DNA of 11,459 nucleotides, from NCBI GenBank assembly GCA_038330415.1, contig JBBQNZ010000134.1, positions 1-11,459 on the forward strand, written 5' to 3'. Shown here one piece after another: positions 6,079 through 11,459 of this stretch. This stretch comes from Fodinibacter sp038330415 (lineage in GTDB: Bacteria; Actinomycetota; Actinomycetes; Actinomycetales; Dermatophilaceae). Numbering within the stretch: position 1 is the first letter of the stretch; the number at the start of each line of letters is the position of its first letter. The notes below the pieces were generated by a model. That model saw nothing but the letters and a program-made list of their open reading frames with translations, was not told the origin of the DNA and made no database searches. The translations under genes and the position numbers were made by a program.

Positions 6079-7101
6079 CGGCACGGCGCCGGTGGAGCCG
6101 CGCACGACCAGCTCGGGGCGGAAGACGTACTCCGCCCGCGGCGGGCCTTCGCCACCGATCTCGTCGAGCAGCGCCCGCACCGCGGCATCCCCCATCGCCT
6201 CGACCGCCTGACGGATCGTGGTCAGCGGCGGGTCCGTGAACGCCATCATCGTGGAGTCGTCGTAGCCGACCACGGAGACGTCGCGGGGCACCGTCAGCCC
6301 CATCGACCGCGCCTGCCGGATGGCGCCCAGGGCCATCAGGTCGCTCCCGCAGATCACCGCGGTGGCACCGCGCGAGATGAGCCGCCCGGCCGCCGCCGCA
6401 CCGCCCTCGAGGCTGAACACGGTGTGCGTGACCAGCCGTTCCAGGTGGGTCGGCTCGACGCCGAGGTGCTCGCGCATCGCCACCCGGAACCCCTGCACCT
6501 TCCGGATGACCGGGGTGTAGCGTTCCGGCCCCAGCGCCAGCCCGATCTCGGTGTGGCCCAGCTGCACGAGGTGGCTCACGGCGAGGTCCATCGACGCGAC
6601 GTCGTCGTTCGACACGAACGGCGCGTCGACGCCGCCGAGCCAGCCGTTGACCAGCACGATCGGCAGACCACGCTCGCGCAGGCCCTGGTAGCGGGCCGGG
6701 TCGGAGGTGGCGTCGGCGTGCTGGCCGGACAGGAAGATGATGCCGCTCACGCCGCGGTCGAGCAGCATCTGCACGTAGTCGTCCTCGTGCACCCCGCCCG
6801 GGGTCTGCGTGCACAGCACTGGCGTGAATCCCTCGGCGGCCAGCGCCGTCTCGATCACCTGCGCGAACGCCGGGAAGATGGGGTTGACCAGCTCGGGCAT
6901 GACCAGCCCGACGAGCAGCGCCGACTTGGGCTTGAGCCGGGCGGGCCGGTCGTACCCGAGCACGTCAATGGCGGTGAGCACTGCCTGGCGGGTCGGCTCC
7001 GACACCCCCGGCCGGTCGTTGAGCACCCGACTGACCGTGGCCTCGCTGACGTCGGCCTGCGCCGCGATGTCGGCGAGACGGGCGGACCGCGACTCGTTCA
7101 C
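6067..7101 (-). CDS. LacI-family transcriptional regulator
   Basis: This is a 344-residue protein from GTG 7101. The N-terminal helix-turn-helix (about residues 8-27: RLADIAAQADVSEATVSRVL) with NDRPGVS and a hinge around PARLKPKS is the classic LacI DNA-binding unit. The rest is a periplasmic-binding-protein-like effector domain: GLVMPELVNPIFPAF, a RGVSGIIFL segment, PIVLVNGW, the DDVASMDLAVSHL segment, ICGSDLMALGAIR and VSVVGYDDSTMMAFTDPPLTTIRQ. These proteins usually bind a sugar and then release an operator. It is divergent from the ABC ATPase gene, and a LacI-type operator lies in the gap, so control of that ATPase is likely; the sugar cannot be told from sequence. A TTG codon nine bases upstream (7110) is an alternative start. 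GTG 7101 is preferred because TAGATT lies seven bases before it. Confidence 0.93.
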   Translation of the reverse strand: MNESRSARLADIAAQADVSEATVSRVLNDRPGVSEPTRQAVLTAIDVLGYDRPARLKPKSALLVGLVMPELVNPIFPAFAQVIETALAAEGFTPVLCTQTPGGVHEDDYVQMLLDRGVSGIIFLSGQHADATSDPARYQGLRERGLPIVLVNGWLGGVDAPFVSNDDVASMDLAVSHLVQLGHTEIGLALGPERYTPVIRKVQGFRVAMREHLGVEPTHLERLVTHTVFSLEGGAAAAGRLISRGATAVICGSDLMALGAIRQARSMGLTVPRDVSVVGYDDSTMMAFTDPPLTTIRQAVEAMGDAAVRALLDEIGGEGPPRAEYVFRPELVVRGSTGAVPHRA

Positions 7102-7108
7102 GGGCCGC

Positions 7109-7114
7109 AATCTA
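7109..7114 (-). promoter_or_regulatory. Candidate -10 box of the LacI-family gene
   Basis: TAGATT (TANNNT) is followed by seven bases and then GTG 7101, so the transcript may be leaderless. A 7-bp hairpin (CGGCTGC 7121-7127 with GCAGCCG 7135-7141) lies where the -35 region would be and may affect promoter access. Confidence 0.35.
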
Positions 7115-7149
7115 ACAACCCGGCTGCGCCGGGTGCAGCCGCCGCCCAG

Positions 7150-7201
7150 TTCGCCAGTACGGAACTACCCTGCCGGGGCGCGGACACGGCATACTGGCGA
7201 A
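7150..7201. repeat. 10-bp inverted repeat with wide spacing in the lacI-msiK gap
   Basis: TTCGCCAGTA (7150-7159) and its exact reverse complement TACTGGCGAA (7192-7201) are separated by 32 bases, with arm centres 42 bp apart. The right arm overlaps the LacI-type operator by four bases. It could be a pair of protein sites or a cruciform/hairpin; the function is unknown. Confidence 0.8.
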
Positions 7202-7211
7202 ACCGCTTACA
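7198..7211. promoter_or_regulatory. LacI-family (cre-like) operator upstream of the ABC ATPase gene
   Basis: CGAAACCGCTTACA matches the common LacI/CcpA-type operator pattern TGAAANCGNTTNCA at all specified positions except the first base, with the expected central CG. It lies 80 bases before the msiK start, in the gap shared with the LacI-family gene. A possible -10 (CATACT, 7190-7195) would put the msiK transcription start inside the operator, a classic repression layout; that promoter is weakly supported. Confidence 0.6.
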
Positions 7212-7290
7212 CCGATGTGGCGGGAGCTCCACCCCCCTTTACAACGGATCGTCCGGCACGTTCCTGCCGGTGAAGGAAGGCAATGACGCC

Positions 7291-8394
7291 ATGGCAACTG
7301 TCAAGTTCGACGAGGCCACCAGGATCTACCCGGGCAACGACTCGCCCTCGGTCGACCGCCTCAACATCGACGTGGAAGACGGGGAGTTCCTCGTCCTCGT
7401 CGGCCCCTCGGGGTGTGGCAAGTCCACCTCGCTGCGCATGCTCGCCGGCCTCGAAGAGGTCAACGGCGGCAAGATCTGGATCGGCGACCGCGACGTCACC
7501 GACCTCTCGCCCAAGGACCGCGACGTGGCGATGGTGTTCCAGAACTACGCGCTCTACCCGCACATGACGGTCGCCGACAACATGGGCTTCGCCCTGAAGA
7601 TCGCCGGCGTCGACAAGAGCGAGATCAAGAAGCGCGTGGCCGAGGCCGCCACGATCCTCGACCTCACCGACTACCTCGAGCGCAAGCCGAAGGCGCTCTC
7701 CGGTGGCCAGCGCCAGCGCGTCGCCATGGGTCGGGCCATCGTCCGCTCCCCCCAGGTGTTCCTCATGGACGAGCCGCTGTCGAACCTCGACGCCAAGCTC
7801 CGCGTGCAGACCCGCACCCAGATCGCTTCTCTCCAGAGGCGACTCGGCGTCACCACGGTCTACGTCACGCACGACCAGATCGAGGCCATGACGATGGGCG
7901 ACCGGATCGCCCTGCTCAAGGACGGCATCCTGCAGCAGTGTGCGACCCCGCGTGAGATGTACGACCGGCCCACCAACGTGTTCGTCGCGGGCTTCATCGG
8001 CTCCCCGGCCATGAACCTGGTCTCGGTGCCCGTCACCGAGGACGGCGTGCAGTTCGGCAGCCACCGCCTGCCCGTCGACCGCGCGCTGCTCGGCAAGGTC
8101 GGCAACCAGGTCATCGTCGGCATGCGTCCCGAGGACGTCGAGGTCACGACCAACGCAGACGGCCTCGAGCTGATCGTCGACGTCGTCGAGGAGCTCGGCG
8201 CCGACGCCTACGTCTACGCCACCCCGGCCCAGGAGCACGTCAGGCTCGAGGGCGGCGACGACGGCCTCGCCAAGCCGTTCATCGCGCGCGTTGACGGTCG
8301 CGCCGTGCCCGACAAGGGGTCGAAGATCTTCGTCTACCCCAACCCCGACCACATGCACGTGTTCGACCCCGAGAGCGGCCTACGTCTCGGCTGA
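7291..8394 (+). CDS. msiK: Carbohydrate ABC-transporter ATP-binding protein (MsiK/UgpC/MalK type)
   Basis: This is a 367-residue ATPase subunit. The ABC domain shows Walker A GPSGCGKST (38-46), Q-loop Q84 in QNYALYPHM, signature LSGGQRQR (136-143), and Walker B VFLMDEPLSNLD with D160/E161. The switch His is H194 in THDQIEAM. FIGSPAMNLV (235-244) then begins the regulatory OB-fold domain, with GMRPEDVEV near 277, which is diagnostic of the CUT1 sugar-importer ATPases. It would energise uptake of sugars or glycerol-phosphate through partner permeases. No permease or binding-protein gene is adjacent, so it is most like MsiK, the shared ATPase of actinobacterial sugar importers; annotation pipelines often call it UgpC. 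The RBS GAAGGAAGG ends ten bases before ATG 7291. A LacI-type operator lies upstream and a strong terminator downstream. The upstream open frame is not coding. Confidence 0.95.
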   Translation: MATVKFDEATRIYPGNDSPSVDRLNIDVEDGEFLVLVGPSGCGKSTSLRMLAGLEEVNGGKIWIGDRDVTDLSPKDRDVAMVFQNYALYPHMTVADNMGFALKIAGVDKSEIKKRVAEAATILDLTDYLERKPKALSGGQRQRVAMGRAIVRSPQVFLMDEPLSNLDAKLRVQTRTQIASLQRRLGVTTVYVTHDQIEAMTMGDRIALLKDGILQQCATPREMYDRPTNVFVAGFIGSPAMNLVSVPVTEDGVQFGSHRLPVDRALLGKVGNQVIVGMRPEDVEVTTNADGLELIVDVVEELGADAYVYATPAQEHVRLEGGDDGLAKPFIARVDGRAVPDKGSKIFVYPNPDHMHVFDPESGLRLG

Positions 8395-8409
8395 CGCCCG
8401 CCTGCACCA

Positions 8410-8443
8410 GCGACGCCCCGGACGAGATCGTTCGGGGCGTCGC
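8410..8443 (+). terminator. Strong terminator hairpin after msiK
   Basis: GCGACGCCCCG (8410-8420) pairs perfectly with CGGGGCGTCGC (8433-8443). Three further inner pairs, one of them G-U, reduce the loop to six bases. The stem starts 15 bases after the msiK stop. It isolates msiK from the next gene. Confidence 0.85.
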
Positions 8444-8444
8444 C

Positions 8445-8461
8445 GCATCCGGGCCGGATGC
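8445..8461 (+). terminator. Second hairpin directly behind the msiK terminator
   Basis: GCATCCG (8445-8451) pairs with CGGATGC (8455-8461) around a 3-base loop, one base after the first hairpin. It probably acts as a tandem back-up terminator. Confidence 0.5.
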
Positions 8462-8543
8462 CGTCCGCTCCCCTCCCGTCGACGGCTTCCCACCGCCCGC
8501 CACCTCGACGACAGCCCACCGTCGTCACCACGGAAGGCCCCGC

Positions 8544-9797
8544 ATGGCTCTCGAGATCACCGCCGCCCGACCGGACCCCGCCCTGCTCGACCTGCCCTGG
8601 CGAGTGCCCCTGGAGGAGTGGCCCGGAGACCTCCTCGCCGCGCTGCCGAGGGGCATCTCCCGGCACGTCGTGCGGTTCGTGCGGCTGTCGGGACGGGTGC
8701 TGGCCGTCAAGGAGATTCGGGCCGACATCGGCCGGCACGAGTACGACCTGCTGCGCAGCCTGAACCGGCTGCACATGCCGTGCGTCGAGCCGTTCGCCGT
8801 CGTCAGCGGGCGCATCGGCCTCGACGGTGAGCCGCTCGACGCCTGCCTGATCACGCGGCACCTGCAGTTCTCGCTGCCCTACCGCGCCCTGTACAGCCAG
8901 AACCTGCGCAAGGGCACCGCGATCCGGCTCATCGACGCCCTCGCCGTGCTGCTCGTGCGCCTGCACCTGGCCGGCTTCTGGTGGGGCGACGTGTCCCTGT
9001 CGAACACGCTGTTCCGACGTGACGCCGGTGCCTTCGCCGCCTACCTCGTCGACGCCGAGACCGGCGAGCTGCGCGAGCGACTCAGCGACGGCCAGCGCGA
9101 GCACGACCTCGACATCGCCCGGGTCAACATCGCCGGTGAGCTGATGGACCTCGAGGCCGGTGGGCTGCTTCAGGAGGACCGCGACCCCATCGCGGTCAGT
9201 GAGCGGATGCTGGCGCGGTACCGCGAGCTGTGGGACGCCCTGACCGGAAGCGAGTTGATCGACGACACCGAGCGCTGGCGGGTCGACGACCGCATCCGGC
9301 GGCTCAACACGCTCGGCTTCGACGTCGACGAGCTGGCGATCACCACCGACATCGGCGGCACCTCGATCCAGATCCAGCCCAAGGTCGTCGACGCCGGCCA
9401 CCACTCCCGTCGGCTGCTGCGGCTGACCGGCCTCGACGTGCGCGAGAACCAGGCCCGCCGGCTGCTCAACGACCTCGACGCCTACACCGCGTCGACCGGG
9501 CGCCAGGGGGAGGACGAGGAGATCGTGGCGCACGACTGGCTGGCCAACATCTACGAGCCGGTCACCCGCCGGGTGCCGCGGGCGCTGGTCTCCAAGCTGG
9601 AGCCGGCCGAGGTCTTCCACGAGGTGCTCGAGCACCGCTGGTACCTCGCCGAGCGCGCCCAGCACGACGTGCCCATCGAGGTGGCGATCGAGGACTACAT
9701 CTCCTCGGTGCTGCCCGGCAAGCCCGACGAGCAGGCGGTGCTCGGGGTCGACACGCGTGAGCTACCGGTCATAGCCGCCCCGCAGGGCCGAGCCTAG
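8544..9797 (+). CDS. DUF4032 protein, divergent kinase-like (LPS-kinase-type) fold
   Basis: This is a 417-residue cytoplasmic protein with no signal or membrane segment. The first 180 residues look like a diverged kinase of the WaaP/LPS-kinase group. LAVKEIRA places a lysine at 56. HEYDLL follows, and a central LLVRLHLAGFWWGDVSLSNTLF stands where kinases have the HGD..N catalytic loop; D149 and N154 are kept but His is replaced by Trp. YLVDAETGEL (D170) matches the metal-binding DFG position. The C-terminal half, with NTLGFDVDELAI, HDWLANIYEPV and EHRWYLAERAQHDVP, is the DUF4032 portion. The family is widespread in actinobacteria, often near msiK; its biochemical role is not known to me. The RBS GGAAGG (8532-8537) is six bases from ATG. 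Terminators upstream suggest its own promoter, which I could not identify. Confidence 0.88.
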   Translation: MALEITAARPDPALLDLPWRVPLEEWPGDLLAALPRGISRHVVRFVRLSGRVLAVKEIRADIGRHEYDLLRSLNRLHMPCVEPFAVVSGRIGLDGEPLDACLITRHLQFSLPYRALYSQNLRKGTAIRLIDALAVLLVRLHLAGFWWGDVSLSNTLFRRDAGAFAAYLVDAETGELRERLSDGQREHDLDIARVNIAGELMDLEAGGLLQEDRDPIAVSERMLARYRELWDALTGSELIDDTERWRVDDRIRRLNTLGFDVDELAITTDIGGTSIQIQPKVVDAGHHSRRLLRLTGLDVRENQARRLLNDLDAYTASTGRQGEDEEIVAHDWLANIYEPVTRRVPRALVSKLEPAEVFHEVLEHRWYLAERAQHDVPIEVAIEDYISSVLPGKPDEQAVLGVDTRELPVIAAPQGRA

Positions 9798-9800
9798 GAT
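9795..9800 (+). promoter_or_regulatory. Candidate -10 box of the RDD gene, overlapping the DUF4032 stop
   Basis: TAGGAT fits the actinobacterial -10 consensus and includes the TAG stop of the upstream gene. It would give a leader of roughly 33 bases containing the GAGGGG ribosome site (9829-9834). No clear -35 is visible, so co-transcription with the upstream gene is equally possible. Confidence 0.35.
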
Positions 9801-9839
9801 CGAGGTGCACGCACCGCATCGTCTCGTCGAGGGGACATC

Positions 9840-10691
9840 ATGACCGACCAACCACAAGGCCCCGCCGAGCCGACGCCCGACGCCCCCACCCCGCCCCAGA
9901 CCCCGCCGCCTACCCGTGGGGAGGCCGCGCCGCCGGCTCCGCCCGCGGGCGCCCCCGCCCCGGTGCCGCCCACACCGCCGGCAGCCCCGCCAACCCCGCC
10001 ACCGGCATCCCCGTACGGCGCGCCGACAGCAGGCGCTCCGGTCGGTGCGCAACCCGGCTATCCGCCGAACCCCGGTGCGACACAGCCGGGTTACCCCCCG
10101 CCGGTGGCCAACCCCTACGGCGGCTACGCCCAGGCGCCGGTCTACGCCGGCGCCGGCGCACCCGCCATGCAGGGGTCGCTCGGATACGTCGAGCAGAACT
10201 TCGGCAAGGTGGCCGGCTTCGGGCAACGTGCGCTGGCCTACCTCGTCGACGTGGCCATCACGCTGATCGGTCTGGTGCCCATGGTCATCGGCATCATCGT
10301 GCTGATCGTGGGAGCCTCCAACACCGTCACCACCGACGAGCTCGGCTACACCACCAGCACGGGTGACTTCGACCCCGTGCTCGCCGTCGTCGGCGGCCTG
10401 CTCGTCACCTTCGGCGCGCTCCTCAGCCTCGGCATCACCATCTGGAACCGCATCTTCAAGATGGGCCGCACCGGCCAGAGCGTCGGCAAGAAGGTGATCG
10501 GGCTCTACCTGCTCGACGACAGGACCGGCCGGCCCATCGGCGCCGGGATGAGCTTCCTGCGCGAGGTCGTGCAGAGCCTGGTCAACCAGGTCGTCTACAT
10601 CGGCTGGCTGTGGATGCTCTGGGACGCCGACAAGCAGACCCTGGGCGACAAGGCCGTGCACTCCAGCGTCGTGGTCGTGCCGAAGAACTGA
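9840..10691 (+). CDS. RDD-family membrane protein with Pro-rich N-terminus
   Basis: This is a 283-residue protein. Residues 1-110 are a low-complexity Pro/Ala/Gly/Tyr tail with GYPP-type repeats, probably cytoplasmic. The RDD domain starts at FGQRALAYLVDVAI, giving the conserved Arg130 and Asp137 at the head of the first membrane helix (about 135-158). A second helix follows at 178-202, then the family's GRTGQSVGKKVIGLYLLDD segment. A third hydrophobic stretch runs from 245 to 261, and the conserved TLGDKAVHSSVVV ends the protein. RDD proteins are small membrane proteins of uncertain role; some have been linked to ion transport, but nothing here fixes a substrate. The RBS GAGGGG lies five bases before ATG. 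It starts 42 bases after the DUF4032 gene and ends just before a large hairpin. Confidence 0.93.
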   Translation: MTDQPQGPAEPTPDAPTPPQTPPPTRGEAAPPAPPAGAPAPVPPTPPAAPPTPPPASPYGAPTAGAPVGAQPGYPPNPGATQPGYPPPVANPYGGYAQAPVYAGAGAPAMQGSLGYVEQNFGKVAGFGQRALAYLVDVAITLIGLVPMVIGIIVLIVGASNTVTTDELGYTTSTGDFDPVLAVVGGLLVTFGALLSLGITIWNRIFKMGRTGQSVGKKVIGLYLLDDRTGRPIGAGMSFLREVVQSLVNQVVYIGWLWMLWDADKQTLGDKAVHSSVVVVPKN

Positions 10692-10712
10692 ACTCAACGC
10701 CCTAGGAGGGCT

Positions 10713-10761
10713 GACGCCTGAGGGAGAGAACGCTAGTAGAAGCACTCTCTCCTTAGGCGTC
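10713..10761. terminator. Long bidirectional terminator between convergent genes
   Basis: The arms 10713-10729 (GACGCCTGAGGGAGAGA) and 10746-10761 (TCTCTCCTTAGGCGTC) pair over 16 positions with one G-U and one bulged G, around a 16-base loop. A small 5-bp hairpin (10699-10711) sits just before it. The stem lies 21 bases after the RDD stop and 30 bases after the stop of the convergent minus-strand gene, so it can serve both. Confidence 0.8.
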
Positions 10762-10791
10762 TGTGATTCCTACGACGAAGTGACGGGCACG

Positions 10792-11331
10792 CTACTTCTT
10801 GCAGGTCTTGTAGTAGGAGTCGTACGCCGGGAAGCCTGCTCCACCAACAGTTGGCGGGAACCGCACCTTGTAGCACTTCTTGGCGGCAATAGCGCTATTC
10901 ACCGTATTCTTGATGTCAGTCCTATAGAGGGAAAGAACCAACTTGCAGGCGGCCTTCGCCGCGGCGTTCGGGATGATTGCGCACAACTTGTCCACACCAT
11001 CTGTCGTTCCCTTTTCAAAAGCGAGCTTCAACGCCCAGGTCTCGCTCCAGCTCATCTCCACATAGAACACGGGAATGGTGTACCAGTACCCTGCCGTCAC
11101 CCATGGATCCGCGATGATCGGGTAGGCGGCACCCTTCGCGTCAACGTGCTGCACCAGGTCGCGACCCCTCGCTTCATACCAGGTCCGGAGCGATTGGCCG
11201 TTCGCATCGCGTGCCCAGGGCGCCTTGATGTCGCTCGCCAACTGACCATCAGCAGTCAGTGCCTTTGCAGACCCATCGGCATTCACGGAAATACTGAAGC
11301 CTTCCGGAACAACGCCCGGAAAGGGGCTCAT
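10792..11331 (-). pseudogene. Hypothetical secreted protein, C-terminal fragment truncated by an IS element
   Basis: This is a 179-codon open frame ending in TAG at 10792-10794. The segment APWARDANGQSLRTWYEARGRDLVQHVD, then GAAYPIIADPWV, is a module I recognise from the middle or C-terminal part of larger actinobacterial secreted proteins, where it follows a signal peptide and more sequence. Here there is no signal peptide, and homologous-looking sequence begins only a few residues after the ATG. The ATG itself overlaps the stop of an ISL3-type transposase (ATGA), so the apparent start is an IS junction product. About 100 C-terminal residues follow the module, with four cysteines (117, 129, 153, 177) that could form two disulfides, ending KTCKK. 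The function is unknown. G+C is visibly lower than in neighbouring genes, suggesting acquired DNA. Expression is doubtful unless driven from the IS. Confidence 0.65.
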
Positions 11332-11459
11332 CCCAATCGAGGGTGTAGCAGTTGGGGTCTGAAGCCGCCGGATTCGAGGAGGCTTCGGGCGATGTAGTTG
11401 GTGAGGTTGCGGAAGCCGAGTGCGGAGCCGCGTAGGTGCTCGAGTCGACCGTTGATGGC
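11325..11459 (-). mobile_element. End of an ISL3-type insertion sequence
   Basis: The sequence GGCTCATCCCAATCG at 11325-11339 resembles ISL3-family terminal repeats, which often begin GGCTCTTC or similar, and it overlaps the transposase stop, as is common in this family. The element continues past the window. If the end is at 11325, the flanking 8 bp CGGAAAGG (11317-11324) would be the target duplication. Confidence 0.55.
11328..11459 (-). CDS. ISL3-type transposase, C-terminal end, 5' part outside window
   Basis: The minus strand is open from the window edge to TGA at 11330-11328 and reads AINGRLEHLRGSALGFRN, then LTNYIARSLLESGGFRPQL, ending HPRLG. The NGRLEHLRG and ALGFRNLTNYIARSLLE motifs are the characteristic C-terminus of actinobacterial ISL3-family (IS204/IS1001/IS1096/IS1165) transposases. 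This part contains the end of the catalytic domain region only, and intactness cannot be judged. The assignment is by motif memory; the IS256 group also has an 'EAINGRLEALR'-like C-terminus and is the main alternative. Confidence 0.72.
   Translation of the reverse strand, partial: AINGRLEHLRGSALGFRNLTNYIARSLLESGGFRPQLLHPRLG

Noticed and set aside
5533..7290. Extended N-terminus of the ABC ATPase open frame
   Set aside because: The frame happens to be open through antisense CBS and lacI sequence. The real start is ATG 7291, with GAAGGAAGG upstream and the MATVKFD start typical of the family.
8334..9665. Minus-strand open frame of 443 codons
   Set aside because: It is a shadow of the DUF4032 gene; Val/Asp/Gln/Glu-rich antisense composition without motifs, and it crosses the msiK terminator.
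10780..11397. Plus-strand open frame of 205 codons
   Set aside because: It is antisense to the secreted-protein fragment and the IS end; the minus strand carries the recognisable APWARDANG and ADPWV modules and the transposase motifs.

Overview
The window is about 70% G+C DNA from an actinobacterium, probably of the Micrococcales type. The evidence is GTG starts, strong G/C bias at third codon positions, a MsiK-type sugar ATPase followed by a DUF4032 gene, a lipoprotein-type LCP gene, and Pro/Ala-rich RDD and Ser/Thr-kinase proteins. It looks like an ordinary chromosomal segment bounded at both ends by insertion-sequence ends. I found no CRISPR array, phage module or recognisable defence system.

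Left edge (1-813). The C-terminal end of an IS1634-type (IS4 superfamily) transposase runs into the window. It is followed by a gene-free stretch, a complete tRNA-Thr(UGU) on the minus strand, a striking 9-unit heptamer tandem repeat that is G-quadruplex-like on the minus strand, and a terminator hairpin.

Minus-strand cluster 1 (814-5436). Transcription runs from right to left: a membrane-anchored Ser/Thr protein kinase, a ThrE-type threonine/serine exporter whose GTG overlaps the kinase stop, and a lipoprotein-type LytR-CpsA-Psr (LCP) gene. The LCP gene is broken by a one-base shift in a run of eight G. Upstream lies a single minus-strand two-CBS-domain protein.

Centre (6067-9797). A LacI-family repressor (minus) is divergent from an orphan MsiK/UgpC-type ABC-transporter ATPase (plus). 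A good LacI/cre-like operator lies between them, which suggests local control of a shared sugar-import ATPase. After a tandem-hairpin terminator come a DUF4032 kinase-like protein and an RDD-family membrane protein with a Pro-rich N-terminus, both plus strand.

Right edge (10692-11459). A long hairpin serves two convergent genes. Beyond it is a lower-GC minus-strand gene fragment for the C-terminal part of a probable secreted protein. Its N-terminal part has been cut off by the end of an ISL3-type element, whose transposase C-terminus occupies the last 132 bases.

The items most worth following up are the LacI operator and a wide-spaced inverted repeat in the lacI-msiK gap, the G4-forming heptamer array, a 19-bp triplicated repeat that carries the lacI stop codon, the homopolymer frameshift in the LCP gene, the IS-truncated secreted protein, and a run of three minus-strand genes that look leaderless.
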